Shown: positions 24,937-33,636 of the stretch, piece by piece | Numbering within the stretch: the stretch's first letter is position 1 | Layout of the letters: every line of letters starts with the position of its first letter | Origin: Neobacillus muris | Lineage (GTDB): Bacteria > Bacillota > Bacilli > Bacillales > Cytobacillaceae | Assembly: GCF_943193175.1 (NCBI RefSeq) | Contig: NZ_CALPDF010000032.1 | Coordinates: 1 to 53,725 of the forward strand | Length of the DNA stretch: 53,725 nucleotides | Direction: 5' to 3' | Notes under the pieces: generated by a model | Seen by the model: only the letters and a program-made list of their open reading frames with translations | What the model was told of the DNA's origin: nothing | The model's database searches: none | Translations under genes and position numbers: made by a program

Positions 24937-26036
24937 AGCAGATCATATCCAATTTGCAAATCATGTTTTTAGCGGTAAATTTTGTTATCAGTTCAGCTGT
25001 TATTAGTCTGCCGCAAATAACAGTTCATATTGGGGGACAAAATTCCTGGCTGGTTCCCCTGATTAATCTTCCGATCTTAACCGTAATCGTCTATCTGTTA
25101 TTAGGAAAGCCACGTTACCTTGAATCGCTGAAGGCCCTTTTCGCAATTAAAAAACGGAGCAATTTATGGGAAAAGGGGTTCATTTTTTTCTTTATGCTGT
25201 TTATCCTTTTTACCTTTGTGCGTGATGTAAGGGCGATGATTGATTTTATCGGTTCAGTTTTATTGCCAAGTACCCCTAATTCGATGATTATGGTTTTGAC
25301 CATATTAGCAATCGTGTATATCAGTATGGCAGGCCTGGAGGTGGTCGCCAGAGTCAATGCGATTCATTCTGTTATTCTGGGAATCGTCATTATCATTCTG
25401 CCGCTGTTATTGCTTAATGAGATTGATGTAACCAATTTTCAGCCGCTTCCTTCATTATCAACAGGAGCTTCTGTCATGAAATCTGTATTTTTCACCTTTG
25501 CCTGGCTGGGTGAGATGCTTTTTTTTCTTATCGCCGTTGGAAGCATCAATCCAATGAAAGAGGCGAGGAGGGCCGTTATTTTAGGAGCGGTTCTCAGTAC
25601 TTTTTACTTTTTTATCATAATCGTGTTGGAGATTGCGGTATTGGGACAGAAGATTATTGAGGAAGCCACTTTTCCATCATATATTCTTATTCAACAAATT
25701 AATATCACGGACTTCTTGGATCGGCTAGACTTAGTGATTGCGGCTGTCTGGATGCCGACATTGATTACCAAAACTGCCTTTTTGTTATATGCATTGAATC
25801 ATTGCTTGAGTTTTTATTATAAATCCAACACAAACAAATTTCTGTTTCCCTTGTCCTTTATTTTGGGCTACCTTTCGATTCTCTTGTTTAAAAATAGTAT
25901 GGAGCATATTCATTTTTCATTATATACATGGAGTTCCCTTGGGCTGCTTTTAGAAGGGATCATCATTGTCCTGTTTATCGTCTGCAGGCGCAGAACAAGA
26001 AAAAATCATGAATTCAGGGGTAAGCCCATCCTATAA
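24933..26036 (+). CDS. Spore germination receptor B subunit (GerB family permease), 367 aa
   Basis: Inner-membrane subunit related to the APC amino-acid transporter fold, with ten predicted helices over residues about 8-355. Family features include the N-terminal 'QISNLQIMFLAVNFVISSAVISLPQ'-type first helix, FVRDVRAMIDFI at about 88-99 and FTFAWLGEMLFFLIAVG at about 187-203. It likely binds the germinant in a central pocket. Length is normal. It is the last gene in the A-C-D-B operon, whose start overlaps the D gene. Confidence 0.95.
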   Translation: MKQIISNLQIMFLAVNFVISSAVISLPQITVHIGGQNSWLVPLINLPILTVIVYLLLGKPRYLESLKALFAIKKRSNLWEKGFIFFFMLFILFTFVRDVRAMIDFIGSVLLPSTPNSMIMVLTILAIVYISMAGLEVVARVNAIHSVILGIVIIILPLLLLNEIDVTNFQPLPSLSTGASVMKSVFFTFAWLGEMLFFLIAVGSINPMKEARRAVILGAVLSTFYFFIIIVLEIAVLGQKIIEEATFPSYILIQQINITDFLDRLDLVIAAVWMPTLITKTAFLLYALNHCLSFYYKSNTNKFLFPLSFILGYLSILLFKNSMEHIHFSLYTWSSLGLLLEGIIIVLFIVCRRRTRKNHEFRGKPIL

Positions 26037-26044
26037 AAGGGCAG

Positions 26045-26079
26045 AATGAAGGGGAGGGCTGCTTAGCCATCCCCTTCAA
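26045..26079. terminator. Hairpin between germination operon and TauE/SafE gene
   Basis: Long stem GAAGGGGA.GGCT / AGCC.TCCCCTTC. It lacks a strong T tract, but its place between convergent genes suggests bidirectional termination. Confidence 0.6.
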
Positions 26080-26108
26080 TCAATTAAAGGATTTGTCTTA
26101 TCGCGATA

Positions 26109-26873
26109 TCAGATTAGTTTTATTCCACTGACTAAGATCATGATAGCCAATATTGTTCTTAAAGGCTTTGCAGGGAATTTGGAGGAGAGGGTGCTGCCTA
26201 AAATGACACCAGGGATCGAACCTAACAGCAGGTTAATTGCCAGCAAATAATCCACATTGCCGATTCCGGCATGTAAAAGCCCAGCTGCAGTCACTAATAA
26301 AAAAGCGTGGGCAATATCAGTCCCAACCAATTCTGATGGACTCATTCGATACAGATAAAGCATGGCTAGGGCAAACATGGAACCTGAACCAATGGAAGTC
26401 AGCCCGACAATAAAACCAAGGACGACACCGATCGTAATCGATAATGCCCGTTTATCCTCGATTGGTTTTAGCTGCAGCTGATTCCATTCCATTCTCTTTT
26501 TCATAAAAGTTTTAATCAGTGTAGCAATTGCAACCAAGATTAATACATAGCCCAGTGAATGTTTAATAATTTGCTCCTGATTATGAAAAAAAGCATTAAA
26601 CAGATGAAGAATGCCTACCGCCAAGAGCGCACTTGGAATACTGCCAATTGCCAAATACTTAACCAGCTTTAAATTGATTGTTTTCTGTTTCCAATGCTGG
26701 ATTGAACCAAACAATTTTGTAATGGAATTATAGAATAGATCCGTTCCTACAGCAATTGAAGGATTGATTCCTAATAAAATTAATATTGGTGTTAGTAGAG
26801 CTGCACCACCTACCCCGGTTAATCCGACCATGAATCCAATAAAAAGCCCCATTATGATGATGCTCATACTCAT
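26109..26873 (-). CDS. TauE/SafE family (TSUP) membrane permease, 254 aa
   Basis: Eight predicted helices. Both halves carry the family start motif: GFMVGLTGVGGAALLTPILI (about residues 13-32) and GFIVGLTSIGSGSMFALAML (about 153-172), reflecting its internal duplication. TSUP permeases export or import sulfite, sulfoacetate, taurine-derived or other organosulfur anions. Its place 2 kb from a sulfolactate biosynthesis cluster makes a sulfur-anion role attractive but unproven. The start at 26873 has a GGAG site about 11 nt upstream; a second ATG at 26867 is possible. Confidence 0.88.
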   Translation of the reverse strand: MSMSIIIMGLFIGFMVGLTGVGGAALLTPILILLGINPSIAVGTDLFYNSITKLFGSIQHWKQKTINLKLVKYLAIGSIPSALLAVGILHLFNAFFHNQEQIIKHSLGYVLILVAIATLIKTFMKKRMEWNQLQLKPIEDKRALSITIGVVLGFIVGLTSIGSGSMFALAMLYLYRMSPSELVGTDIAHAFLLVTAAGLLHAGIGNVDYLLAINLLLGSIPGVILGSTLSSKFPAKPLRTILAIMILVSGIKLI

Positions 26874-26961
26874 AGGGTGTACACTCCATATCTCTAAACT
26901 AAAATATACATTAAAATATGAAGTGGTCGAATGCCTTGTTACATGACATTATAAAAAATAA

Positions 26962-26998
26962 GGAGGATTCCAGGGGTTTTTTAGTCCCGGTCATCCTC
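26962..26998 (-). terminator. Terminator for the small minus-strand gene
   Basis: Stem GGAGGAT / ATCCTCC, with inner GGGA/TCCC pairing. On the minus strand it is followed by TTATTTTTTAT. Confidence 0.65.
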
Positions 26999-27031
26999 CC
27001 TAATCCTTTATTTGCTCCAACAAACGCTTTC

Positions 27032-27316
27032 CTATTTGTCTTCTTCATTCTCTGTCAGTTTAATTTTTTGGCATCCGATATATAAGCAGGAGAAAACGTC
27101 GACATCTGGTTTGGCTTTTGCTAAACCTTTTATATAGGGAGTAACTAAATCTTTAAAATCTTCTCCGACACCTTCCTCTTCTAAAATCCCATAGACATAC
27201 AATTTTTTATCATCAAATAAAAAGGCCACATTGCCTACAGCTTTGTTTGCACTATTTACGACATTTAACACTTGAAACTGTGGGGTTATGACTTCTGGAG
27301 AAAAATAAATCTGCAA
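27032..27316 (-). CDS. Hypothetical protein, 94 aa
   Basis: I do not recognise this family. It is a soluble acidic protein without signal peptide or helix: residues about 1-55 look like mixed beta-strands (FQVLNVVNS, VAFLFDDKKLYVYGILEE), followed by a helix (DFKDLVTPYIKGLAKAK) and VFSCLYIGCQKIKL with two cysteines. The start is TTG 27316 with AAAAAGGAG at 9-nt spacing; there is no in-frame ATG. It has its own terminator at 26962-26998. It lies between the TSUP permease and an MFS gene, both also on the minus strand. Confidence 0.7.
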   Translation of the reverse strand: MQIYFSPEVITPQFQVLNVVNSANKAVGNVAFLFDDKKLYVYGILEEEGVGEDFKDLVTPYIKGLAKAKPDVDVFSCLYIGCQKIKLTENEEDK

Positions 27317-27406
27317 CGAAATTCACTCCTTTTTGAAATATAAATTCTGCCATGATTAAAAGGAAGGAAACGCCCGGCAGGCGCTTCCGCTTTTCTTAAC
27401 AGCTTT

Positions 27407-28654
27407 CTAAGTAAATTGCAGTTTTTCAAATAGAGTATCGGTTTCTTTAGAAGGCTTTTCCTTTTTTGCAACGTGGATCAGAACGAGACAAAGTAATGCA
27501 CAAAACAGGGTTAACCCTGCTGTGATTAAAAACATGCCGGTCCTTGACCATTCCATTAAAGTGCCAAAGATAGGAGGACCAATGGCCACCCCTAAGAAAC
27601 GGACGGAGCCATATAAAGATGTAACAAATCCCCTGCGGTCTGTTGGTACAGAACCAGTAATAAAGCTGTTAATGCAAGGGAGGACAAGCCCAGTGCCGAT
27701 ACTGCTGACCACCAGAACGGAAAAGAACGGAACAAGGCTTTTAAAGAAAATAAGACAAGCAAACGAAGCCGTCATCAACATAAGGCCTAAAATAATTAAG
27801 GACTTCATCAGCTTCATTCTTTTACCTATTTTGCTTCCAGTAATATAAGAAGTGGTTGTCATAAACAGCAATGGAATCGCAAGGATGCTGCCTTTAAGCA
27901 GCCCATCAATCCCATGTTCTTTTTCAAGAATATCGGAAATGTAAAATAAGATTCCGAATAAAGTAAACAGGCAGGCCGCTCCCGTCAAATAGGCAGCAAA
28001 GAGCCAGCGTCCTTCCGTTTTAAATACTGAAGCCAGCCCTTTTACATATTTTCCGACTGGAGGGGGTTCCTTTTTTGCTTTTTTCTCTTTAATAAAAAAG
28101 ATCGTTAACAAAATAGATAGTAGACAAAAAATGGGGAAAGCGAAAAAGGCAGCATACCAAAACAACAGTGCAAAAAGCGAGCCTAAAATCGGGCTGATGA
28201 CTTTACCAAAACCATTTGAAGCTTCAACTAAGCCAAGCACTTTACTCTGTTCGGCCCCTTTAAACAAATCACCGGTTAACGCCATGGCAATTGGCGCTGT
28301 ACCTGCTGCCCCGATTCCCTGCATAATTCTTCCTGCCATAATCCAAGTATAAGCACTTGAAAACCAGGCAGATGCTGATCCGGCTAAAAAACCACCGATC
28401 CCATATAGAATCAGCGCAGGTATAATCACGGCTTTTCGGGAAAACCGGTCGGAAAAATAACCTAAAACAGGGATAGAAATAGCTGCAGCAATAGAAAAAA
28501 CGGATATGACTAAACTAACCTTAAACTGTGAAATGTCTAATTCAGATTTCATCTTTGGGAGTATCGGAATTAACATCGAGTTTCCCAAAACCAGAATCAT
28601 TGGGATGGAACTGATGGCTAAAATAGTTAAGCCATTATGCTTTTGTTTTCCCAA
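27407..28654 (-). CDS. MFS transporter (YitG-like, sulfolactate-cluster associated), 415 aa
   Basis: Twelve-helix major facilitator with motif [15 protein letters not shown] (about residues 56-69) and helix-5 motif [18 protein letters not shown] 28654 is taken as start because TTAGGGGTG precedes it at about 7 nt; the frame is open further upstream without a better site. It is divergent from the phosphosulfolactate synthase gene. In B. subtilis the equivalent cluster (yitC-yitG) also has an MFS gene, yitG. Moving sulfolactate or a related anion between compartments is an inference from context; generic drug efflux is the alternative. Confidence 0.85.
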   Translation of the reverse strand: MGKQKHNGLTILAISSIPMILVLGNSMLIPILPKMKSELDISQFKVSLVISVFSIAAAISIPVLGYFSDRFSRKAVIIPALILYGIGGFLAGSASAWFSSAYTWIMAGRIMQGIGAAGTAPIAMALTGDLFKGAEQSKVLGLVEASNGFGKVISPILGSLFALLFWYAAFFAFPIFCLLSILLTIFFIKEKKAKKEPPPVGKYVKGLASVFKTEGRWLFAAYLTGAACLFTLFGILFYISDILEKEHGIDGLLKGSILAIPLLFMTTTSYITGSKIGKRMKLMKSLIILGLMLMTASFACLIFFKSLVPFFSVLVVSSIGTGLVLPCINSFITGSVPTDRRGFVTSLYGSVRFLGVAIGPPIFGTLMEWSRTGMFLITAGLTLFCALLCLVLIHVAKKEKPSKETDTLFEKLQFT

Positions 28655-28761
28655 CACGCACACCCCTAACTGTGAGAATAAGCCTGTTTTATTGTTTGAT
28701 TTGCCACAAAAGTTTATACAAGGCATTTGCCTAATTTATAAGAAAAATGCCTATTATTTAC

Positions 28762-28788
28762 ACATTCACCCAGTTTTTGAATAATCTA
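28762..28788 (+). promoter_or_regulatory. Candidate SigK-type promoter for sulfolactate operon
   Basis: AC at 28762-28763, 16-nt spacer, then AATAATCTA at 28780-28788, one base off CATAnnnTA. This matches the mother-cell SigK consensus (AC-N16/17-CATAnnnTA) and stands 30 bp before the ATG of the synthase gene. It was read by eye, so it remains a candidate. Confidence 0.45.
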
Positions 28789-28818
28789 TTTTAGAAAAAA
28801 AGAGGAGGCGCTTTGCCT

Positions 28819-29586
28819 ATGGATTTTTTAACATTACCAGAAAGGACAACAGGAAAACGAACATATGGACTAACATCAGTAGTGGATTTTGGTACTCCAA
28901 TAGGGGAATTAAAACATATATTAGCCGATTATGGACACCTGGTAGACATTGCTAAAATTGGAATTGGCTCAGCCTATTTGACGCCAAATCTAAGGGAAAA
29001 GATTCACTTATACAAAGAACATGATATTCGTCCATACTGCGGCGGCACATTATTTGAAAAGTGCTATTATCAAAATAAAATTCCAGAATACGTCCAATAC
29101 CTGCAATCATTAGGAATCGAATGGATTGAGGTATCAAATGGGACCTTGGATATTCCCATTCATGAACGCCTCCATTTAGTATCCAGGTTAAAAAGCCATT
29201 TTCATGTTATTGCCGAGGTAGGATCCAAGGATTGCAATAAGGAAATGGACATTTCTGAATGGAAGGACGAAATGGAACAGCTGCTTGCAGCAGGTTGCGA
29301 ATATGTGATTACGGAAGGAAGAGATTCGGGAACAGCGGGAATTTATGAACAGAGCGGCACGATTAAATTTGATTTAATTCGTGAGTTAATCAAACAGGTC
29401 GACCCTAACAAAATTATTTTTGAAGCTCCAACTTCCAAACATCAAATGCATTTTATTAAAGAAATCGGGCCAAATGTCAATTTGGGAAATGTGAAAATCC
29501 ATGACGTATTAGTATTAGAGACGCAGAGGGTTGGATTGCGGAGTGAAACATTTTATCTGGAGGATATTGAATGCAACTTACTTTAA
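28819..29586 (+). CDS. yitD: Phosphosulfolactate synthase (ComA/YitD family), 255 aa
   Basis: TIM-barrel enzyme that adds sulfite to phosphoenolpyruvate to give (R)-2-phospho-3-sulfolactate, the first step of coenzyme M synthesis in methanogens and of spore sulfolactate synthesis in bacilli. The family pattern is strong: VVDFGTPIGEL near the N-terminus, then GGTLFEKCYYQNKI (about residues 74-87), EVSNGTLDIP (about 108-117), IAEVGSKD (about 135-142), ITEGRDSGTAGIYE (about 168-181), IFEAPTSKHQ and GPNVNLGNVKIHDVLVLETQRVGLRSETF. ATG 28819 follows AGGAGGCG at 8-10 nt; a TTG at 28813 is too close. It overlaps the phosphatase gene by 16 bp and begins a run to cysC. The sulfite can come from the neighbouring cysH. 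Confidence 0.95.
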   Translation: MDFLTLPERTTGKRTYGLTSVVDFGTPIGELKHILADYGHLVDIAKIGIGSAYLTPNLREKIHLYKEHDIRPYCGGTLFEKCYYQNKIPEYVQYLQSLGIEWIEVSNGTLDIPIHERLHLVSRLKSHFHVIAEVGSKDCNKEMDISEWKDEMEQLLAAGCEYVITEGRDSGTAGIYEQSGTIKFDLIRELIKQVDPNKIIFEAPTSKHQMHFIKEIGPNVNLGNVKIHDVLVLETQRVGLRSETFYLEDIECNLL

Positions 29587-30116
29587 TCAGGCATCTTCCT
29601 ACGGAATGGAATAAAAAATCTTGGCTCCAAGGGAAACGGGATATAGGAATCTCTCCGTTAACAGAGGAGTATCGGCAAGGAATCATCCAAAATCAGCAAG
29701 TACTGAAAAAGCTTGCCCCTTTTGACCTTGTTTTAGCCAGTACGTTAAAAAGGACACATCAGACGGCAGGGCTTTATGGTTTTCAACCGGAAACAGAGGG
29801 GCTATTGGATGAATTGGATTTCGGTCCGTTTGAGGGAGTACTGAAACAGGAATTAGTTGAACATTATGGAGATCAATGGGTAATGAAACCAAAAACAATC
29901 ATTTTAGGAGAAAAGATAGAAAATTTAGAGAAGCGAATAGCTATGTTTTTGGAAAAGTACAAAAAATATTCTAATGTTTTAGCGTTCGGACATGGCTCAT
30001 GGATACGAGCATTACTCTCCTATGCAGAGTTTGGCCATATTGATCATATGAATCAGCGGAACTTAGGGAACAACGCCTGTGTTACGCTAAGGTTTCCAAA
30101 TGAAATAATGAAATAG
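29571..30116 (+). CDS. Histidine phosphatase (phosphoglycerate-mutase fold), probable ComB substitute, 181 aa
   Basis: Cytoplasmic histidine-phosphatase-superfamily enzyme. Catalytic set present: phospho-accepting His in [10 protein letters not shown] (His8, with RHL in place of the usual RHG), Arg in [11 protein letters not shown] (about residues 57-67), Glu in ELDFGPFEG (about 80-89) and second His in [10 protein letters not shown] (about 138-147). Its ORF overlaps the synthase gene by 16 bp, which implies tight coupling. A ComB/YitC-type 2-phosphosulfolactate phosphatase is missing from this cluster, so I infer that this enzyme removes phosphate from phosphosulfolactate. A housekeeping role such as cobalamin (CobC-like) or PGM-like phosphatase is the alternative. 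Confidence 0.88.
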   Translation: MQLTLIRHLPTEWNKKSWLQGKRDIGISPLTEEYRQGIIQNQQVLKKLAPFDLVLASTLKRTHQTAGLYGFQPETEGLLDELDFGPFEGVLKQELVEHYGDQWVMKPKTIILGEKIENLEKRIAMFLEKYKKYSNVLAFGHGSWIRALLSYAEFGHIDHMNQRNLGNNACVTLRFPNEIMK

Positions 30117-30129
30117 GAGGGGAAGAAGA

Positions 30130-30840
30130 TTGTCTGATGTACTTACCTATGAATCCTGGGAGGAGAAAAAGGTTAGCGGTATTTTAAGCCATCACCCAGA
30201 CTATTTGGATATTTTAAAATGGGCATATCAGGAATATCAGGATAACATGGTCTATGCCTGCAGTTTTGGAGCGGAGGGGATTGTGTTAATTGATTTAATT
30301 CATAAGGTAAAAAAGGATGCCCGAATCATATTTCTTGATACGGGGCTTCACTTTGCCGAAACCTATCAATTAATTGAACAAGTAAAAGAAAGATATCCTT
30401 CGCTGAATATCCAAATGGTGAAGCCCGAATTATCTGTTGAAGAGCAGGCTGAGCGGTATGGCAGGGAGCTATGGAAGCATAATCCCAATCTTTGCTGCCA
30501 AATGAGGAAGGTTGAACCATTAAGGGTAGCATTAAGTGGTACAAAAGCTTGGATTTCCGGGTTAAGACGAGATCAATCCCCTACAAGAAGCCATACCCAG
30601 TATATTAATAAAGATGAAAAATTTAAAAATATTAAAGTATGTCCATTGATCCATTGGACATGGTGGGATGTCCTGGACTACATTGACCTTAATCAGCTGC
30701 CTTATAATCCTTTGCATGATAAAGGATACCCGAGCATTGGCTGTGCACCATGCACAAAGCCTGTTGGGGATAGAGGGGATTCCCGAGCAGGACGCTGGGC
30801 AGGACTATCAAAAACGGAGTGCGGCCTGCATCAGCTCTAA
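30130..30840 (+). CDS. cysH: Phosphoadenylyl/adenylyl-sulfate reductase, copy 1, 236 aa
   Basis: Reduces APS or PAPS to sulfite with thioredoxin. Core motifs: [15 protein letters not shown] (about residues 40-54), [10 protein letters not shown], and the catalytic tail KTECGLHQL. The paired cysteines [11 protein letters not shown] (about 120-130) and CAPC (about 204-207) indicate a bound 4Fe-4S cluster, as in the B. subtilis enzyme that uses both APS and PAPS. The start is a TTG at 30130 after AGGAGGGGAAG. Gene order synthase-phosphatase-cysH-sat-cysC suggests that its sulfite feeds sulfolactate. A close paralogue is at 39832. In B. subtilis the matching gene is yitB. Confidence 0.95.
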   Translation: MSDVLTYESWEEKKVSGILSHHPDYLDILKWAYQEYQDNMVYACSFGAEGIVLIDLIHKVKKDARIIFLDTGLHFAETYQLIEQVKERYPSLNIQMVKPELSVEEQAERYGRELWKHNPNLCCQMRKVEPLRVALSGTKAWISGLRRDQSPTRSHTQYINKDEKFKNIKVCPLIHWTWWDVLDYIDLNQLPYNPLHDKGYPSIGCAPCTKPVGDRGDSRAGRWAGLSKTECGLHQL

Positions 30841-30883
30841 ATTTTTTTAAAAATAGCAAAATAAAGTTTGAGGAGGTTAAACG

Positions 30884-32041
30884 TTGGCAAAAAGTACCCC
30901 GCATGGCGGCAAATTAATCAACCGGATGAACATAGGGCAGTCTCTAGAGTTTTCGGCAAACTATGTTGAATTAGATAAGCTGGAATTAAGTGATTTAGAG
31001 CTGATTGCAAATGGGGCTTATAGCCCGCTGGAAGGCTTTATGGGAGAAAAGGATTATTATTCTGTTGTTGAACAGATGAGGCTTGATAATGGGCTCCCAT
31101 GGTCGCTGCCCATCACTTTGGCAGTCGATCATGCGGAAGCACATAAACTGGGAATTGGGGAAACCATTCACCTTGGTTATCAGGGTGAGATATACGGGAC
31201 CATGAAAGTAACTGAAAAATTTTTGCCCAATAAACACTTGGAAGCGGAAAAAGTATATCAAACGGCCGATTTAAAGCACCCTGGGGTAAATAAACTTTTC
31301 CAGCGGCCGGATGTTTATATAGCAGGTCCAATTACGATGGTCCATCTGCCGAATAAAGGCGATTTTCAATCTTTTTATTTAGATCCGCTCCAGACTAGAG
31401 AAAAGTTTCGGGAATTAGGCTGGAAGTCGGTAGTCGGTTTTCAAACGCGCAATCCCGTCCACCGAGCCCATGAATATATTCAAAAGTCAGCATTGGAAAC
31501 GGTGGATGGTTTATTTTTAAATCCATTGGTGGGAGAAACAAAATCAGATGATATACCTAGCGAAATTCGCATGAAGAGTTATCAGGTTCTCCTTGAAAAA
31601 TATTACCCAGCTGACCGCGTTTTTTTAGCCGTCTTTCCTGCTGCCATGCGATATGCCGGCCCTCGCGAAGCCATTTTTCACGCCATTGTCCGCAAAAACT
31701 TTGGATGCACTCATTTTATTGTAGGCCGTGACCATGCCGGCGTAGGAAACTATTACGGAACCTATGATTCACAAAAAATATTTAGCTGCTTTGAGGAAGA
31801 GGAATTGGGCATTAAGCCGCTATTTTTCGAAAACAGTTTTTACTGCAAAAAATGTGAAAACATGGCATCAGAAAAAACGTGTCCGCATAGCATGGAACAC
31901 CGTGTCATTTTATCAGGAACAAAAGTTAGAGAGATGTTAAAGAATGGCGTGCAGCCTCCAAAGGAATTCAGTCGTCCTGAGGTAATAGAAATTCTTATTG
32001 CTGGAATGAAAGAAGTTTATGAAAATTCTTCAATTGGCTAA
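30884..32041 (+). CDS. sat: Sulfate adenylyltransferase, copy 1, 385 aa
   Basis: ATP sulfurylase making APS from sulfate and ATP. The active-site motifs are [19 protein letters not shown] (about residues 182-200), the GRDHAGVG loop (about 277-284) and [22 protein letters not shown] CxxC...C...H type zinc site is visible in [18 protein letters not shown] (about 314-331). The start is a TTG preceded by GAGGAGGTTAAACG. It lies 43 bp after cysH, and cysC follows 28 bp later. It matches B. subtilis yitA in position. Paralogue at 41661. Confidence 0.95.
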   Translation: MAKSTPHGGKLINRMNIGQSLEFSANYVELDKLELSDLELIANGAYSPLEGFMGEKDYYSVVEQMRLDNGLPWSLPITLAVDHAEAHKLGIGETIHLGYQGEIYGTMKVTEKFLPNKHLEAEKVYQTADLKHPGVNKLFQRPDVYIAGPITMVHLPNKGDFQSFYLDPLQTREKFRELGWKSVVGFQTRNPVHRAHEYIQKSALETVDGLFLNPLVGETKSDDIPSEIRMKSYQVLLEKYYPADRVFLAVFPAAMRYAGPREAIFHAIVRKNFGCTHFIVGRDHAGVGNYYGTYDSQKIFSCFEEEELGIKPLFFENSFYCKKCENMASEKTCPHSMEHRVILSGTKVREMLKNGVQPPKEFSRPEVIEILIAGMKEVYENSSIG

Positions 32042-32069
32042 AACACCATTTAAATAGAAGGTGTACAAA

Positions 32070-32672
32070 ATGGGAAAGAGCAAAAACATCACTTGGCATC
32101 AAACAACCGTCACAAAAGCTGACCGCCATAAATTAAATGGCCATACTAGCTGTGTCCTGTGGTTTACTGGCCTCTCAGGGTCAGGCAAGTCTACATTGGC
32201 CAATGCAGTTGATTTTGCCTTATTTCAAAAAGGCGTTAACAGTTATGTGTTAGATGGAGACAATATCCGCCATGGACTAAACAAAGATTTAAGCTTTGGA
32301 GCTCTGGACCGCAAGGAGAATATCCGAAGAATCGGTGAAGTGGCCAAATTATTTGTAGACAGTGGGCAAATTGTTTCCTCTGCCTTCATTTCACCATTTC
32401 GTGAAGATAGGGAATTGGTAAGAGGCATGTTCGAGCCGGATGAGTTTATTGAAATTTATTTGCATTGTCCCATCCAAGTGTGTGAAGACCGGGACCCCAA
32501 AGGATTATACCGAAAAGCCCGAAAAGGGGAAATCCCTGATTTTACTGGCATTTCCTCCCCCTATGAACCGCCCTTAAATCCAGAAATAACTATTGAAACC
32601 AGTAAGGTGGCGATTGAACAGTCAGTTGCTTTTATATTGGACTATTTAAAAGATAGGAAGATCCTTTCATAG
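32070..32672 (+). CDS. cysC: Adenylylsulfate kinase, copy 1, 200 aa
   Basis: Phosphorylates APS to PAPS. P-loop [11 protein letters not shown] at about residues 30-40; the [15 protein letters not shown] motif at about 61-75; the lid and substrate loop ADYFRKAR-like region as [22 protein letters not shown] (about 150-171). ATG 32070 has GAAGGTG at suitable spacing; a GTG at 32061 falls inside that site. The stop overlaps a hairpin shared with the convergent YitE-like gene. It corresponds to B. subtilis yisZ. Paralogue at 42818. Confidence 0.94.
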   Translation: MGKSKNITWHQTTVTKADRHKLNGHTSCVLWFTGLSGSGKSTLANAVDFALFQKGVNSYVLDGDNIRHGLNKDLSFGALDRKENIRRIGEVAKLFVDSGQIVSSAFISPFREDRELVRGMFEPDEFIEIYLHCPIQVCEDRDPKGLYRKARKGEIPDFTGISSPYEPPLNPEITIETSKVAIEQSVAFILDYLKDRKILS

Positions 32673-32685
32673 GTCTTCCTATCTT
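32653..32685. terminator. Bidirectional terminator, cysC / yitE
   Basis: Perfect stem GATAGGAAGA / TCTTCCTATC, followed by TTTTT on the plus strand. It overlaps the last codons of cysC. Confidence 0.85.
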
Positions 32686-33296
32686 TTTCTCCAATTGGCT
32701 GATAAGAAAAACAAGTTTTGAAACTTTAATTCATAAATAAAATCAATGATATTGGTCGAGAAAAACTGGCAAACAACAGCATACAGAACAATTTTATAAT
32801 CGATGACAAGAGATGTAAGCAAAAAGATGAGCAAATTGATTCCCATCATGACCTTCCCAGGACTCCAATTTTTGTAGGTAGCGATCATGAGCGCGGGAAT
32901 CACCATTCCTCCGCTGGACGCACCTGCACGGATTAATAATCCGACCCCAACTCCAAAGAATATACTTCCTGCACCAATATCAAATAACGTATGAATATGA
33001 AAATGCGGTATGGTGCTGGTCAAAATTGTCACAATGGTGGAGGTAGTTGCCACCGAAATGATGGTTCGAAAAGTCCAAGTGTAACCAAAGTATTTTAGGG
33101 CAAACAATAAGAAAACAATATTGGCAAGCCATAAAGAAAATCCTAGCGACAAGTTAAACCAGTGGTTTAATAGAATAGCAATGCCTGCCGCCCCTCCGGA
33201 GGGGATAGAATGAGGAAATAAGAACAAAGACATCGACATTCCTTGCAGAGTGGCGCCAACCAGCAGGCAAAAATAAGTCAAAAGGGTTCTTTTCAT
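32679..33296 (-). CDS. yitE: YitE-like UPF0750/YitT family membrane protein, 205 aa
   Basis: About five predicted helices: SLFLFPHSIPSGGAAGIAILLNHW (about residues 23-46) carries the family's 'IP.GG..G.AI...' motif, and GVGVGLLIRAGASSGGMVIPALM (about 115-137) the second 'G.S.GG' motif. It lacks the C-terminal DUF2179 domain of longer YitT proteins, as expected for YitE. In B. subtilis yitE belongs to the sulfolactate cluster, so its convergent place here supports a shared cluster origin. Its function is unknown; a transport role linked to sulfolactate or sulfite is an inference. Confidence 0.82.
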   Translation of the reverse strand: MKRTLLTYFCLLVGATLQGMSMSLFLFPHSIPSGGAAGIAILLNHWFNLSLGFSLWLANIVFLLFALKYFGYTWTFRTIISVATTSTIVTILTSTIPHFHIHTLFDIGAGSIFFGVGVGLLIRAGASSGGMVIPALMIATYKNWSPGKVMMGINLLIFLLTSLVIDYKIVLYAVVCQFFSTNIIDFIYELKFQNLFFLSANWRKR

Positions 33297-33636
33297 CGGA
33301 AATAGAATTGTTCAGTTATACAAGATTTTTTAGCCAACTTACATTCCTCCTATAACCCGCCTCCTTGTCCATTCTATGAAAAGAAGGAAAAGATTATGTT
33401 GGCACAGGACAAAAAAGGGAGTTTAAAAAAATTTCCCAACATATTCTGTCATTTTTCGAGTGCTTTATGATGGAGAAACATATTGAAAATCTAGCTTTGA
33501 AGCCTTACTATAATAAGTAGGAAAAAAGAATTATGACGAATGTTGTTGAATGATTTCGCAGTGATCCTAGACATGCGCCAAATTAGATTTCTAATTTGGT
33601 TTTTTTTTAAGATATGAAGAAAGGATCTATTTTAAA
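33297..33636 (+). promoter_or_regulatory. Control region upstream of histidine kinase, with hairpin
   Basis: A 340-bp region between divergent genes. At 33582-33609 a stem CCAAATTAGA / TCTAATTTGG with T-rich tail (TTTTTTTT) forms a rho-independent terminator only about 30 bp before the kinase start, which suggests attenuation or the end of an unseen short transcript. No riboswitch aptamer is recognised before it. The remainder is AT-rich with nothing else that I can name. Confidence 0.5.
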
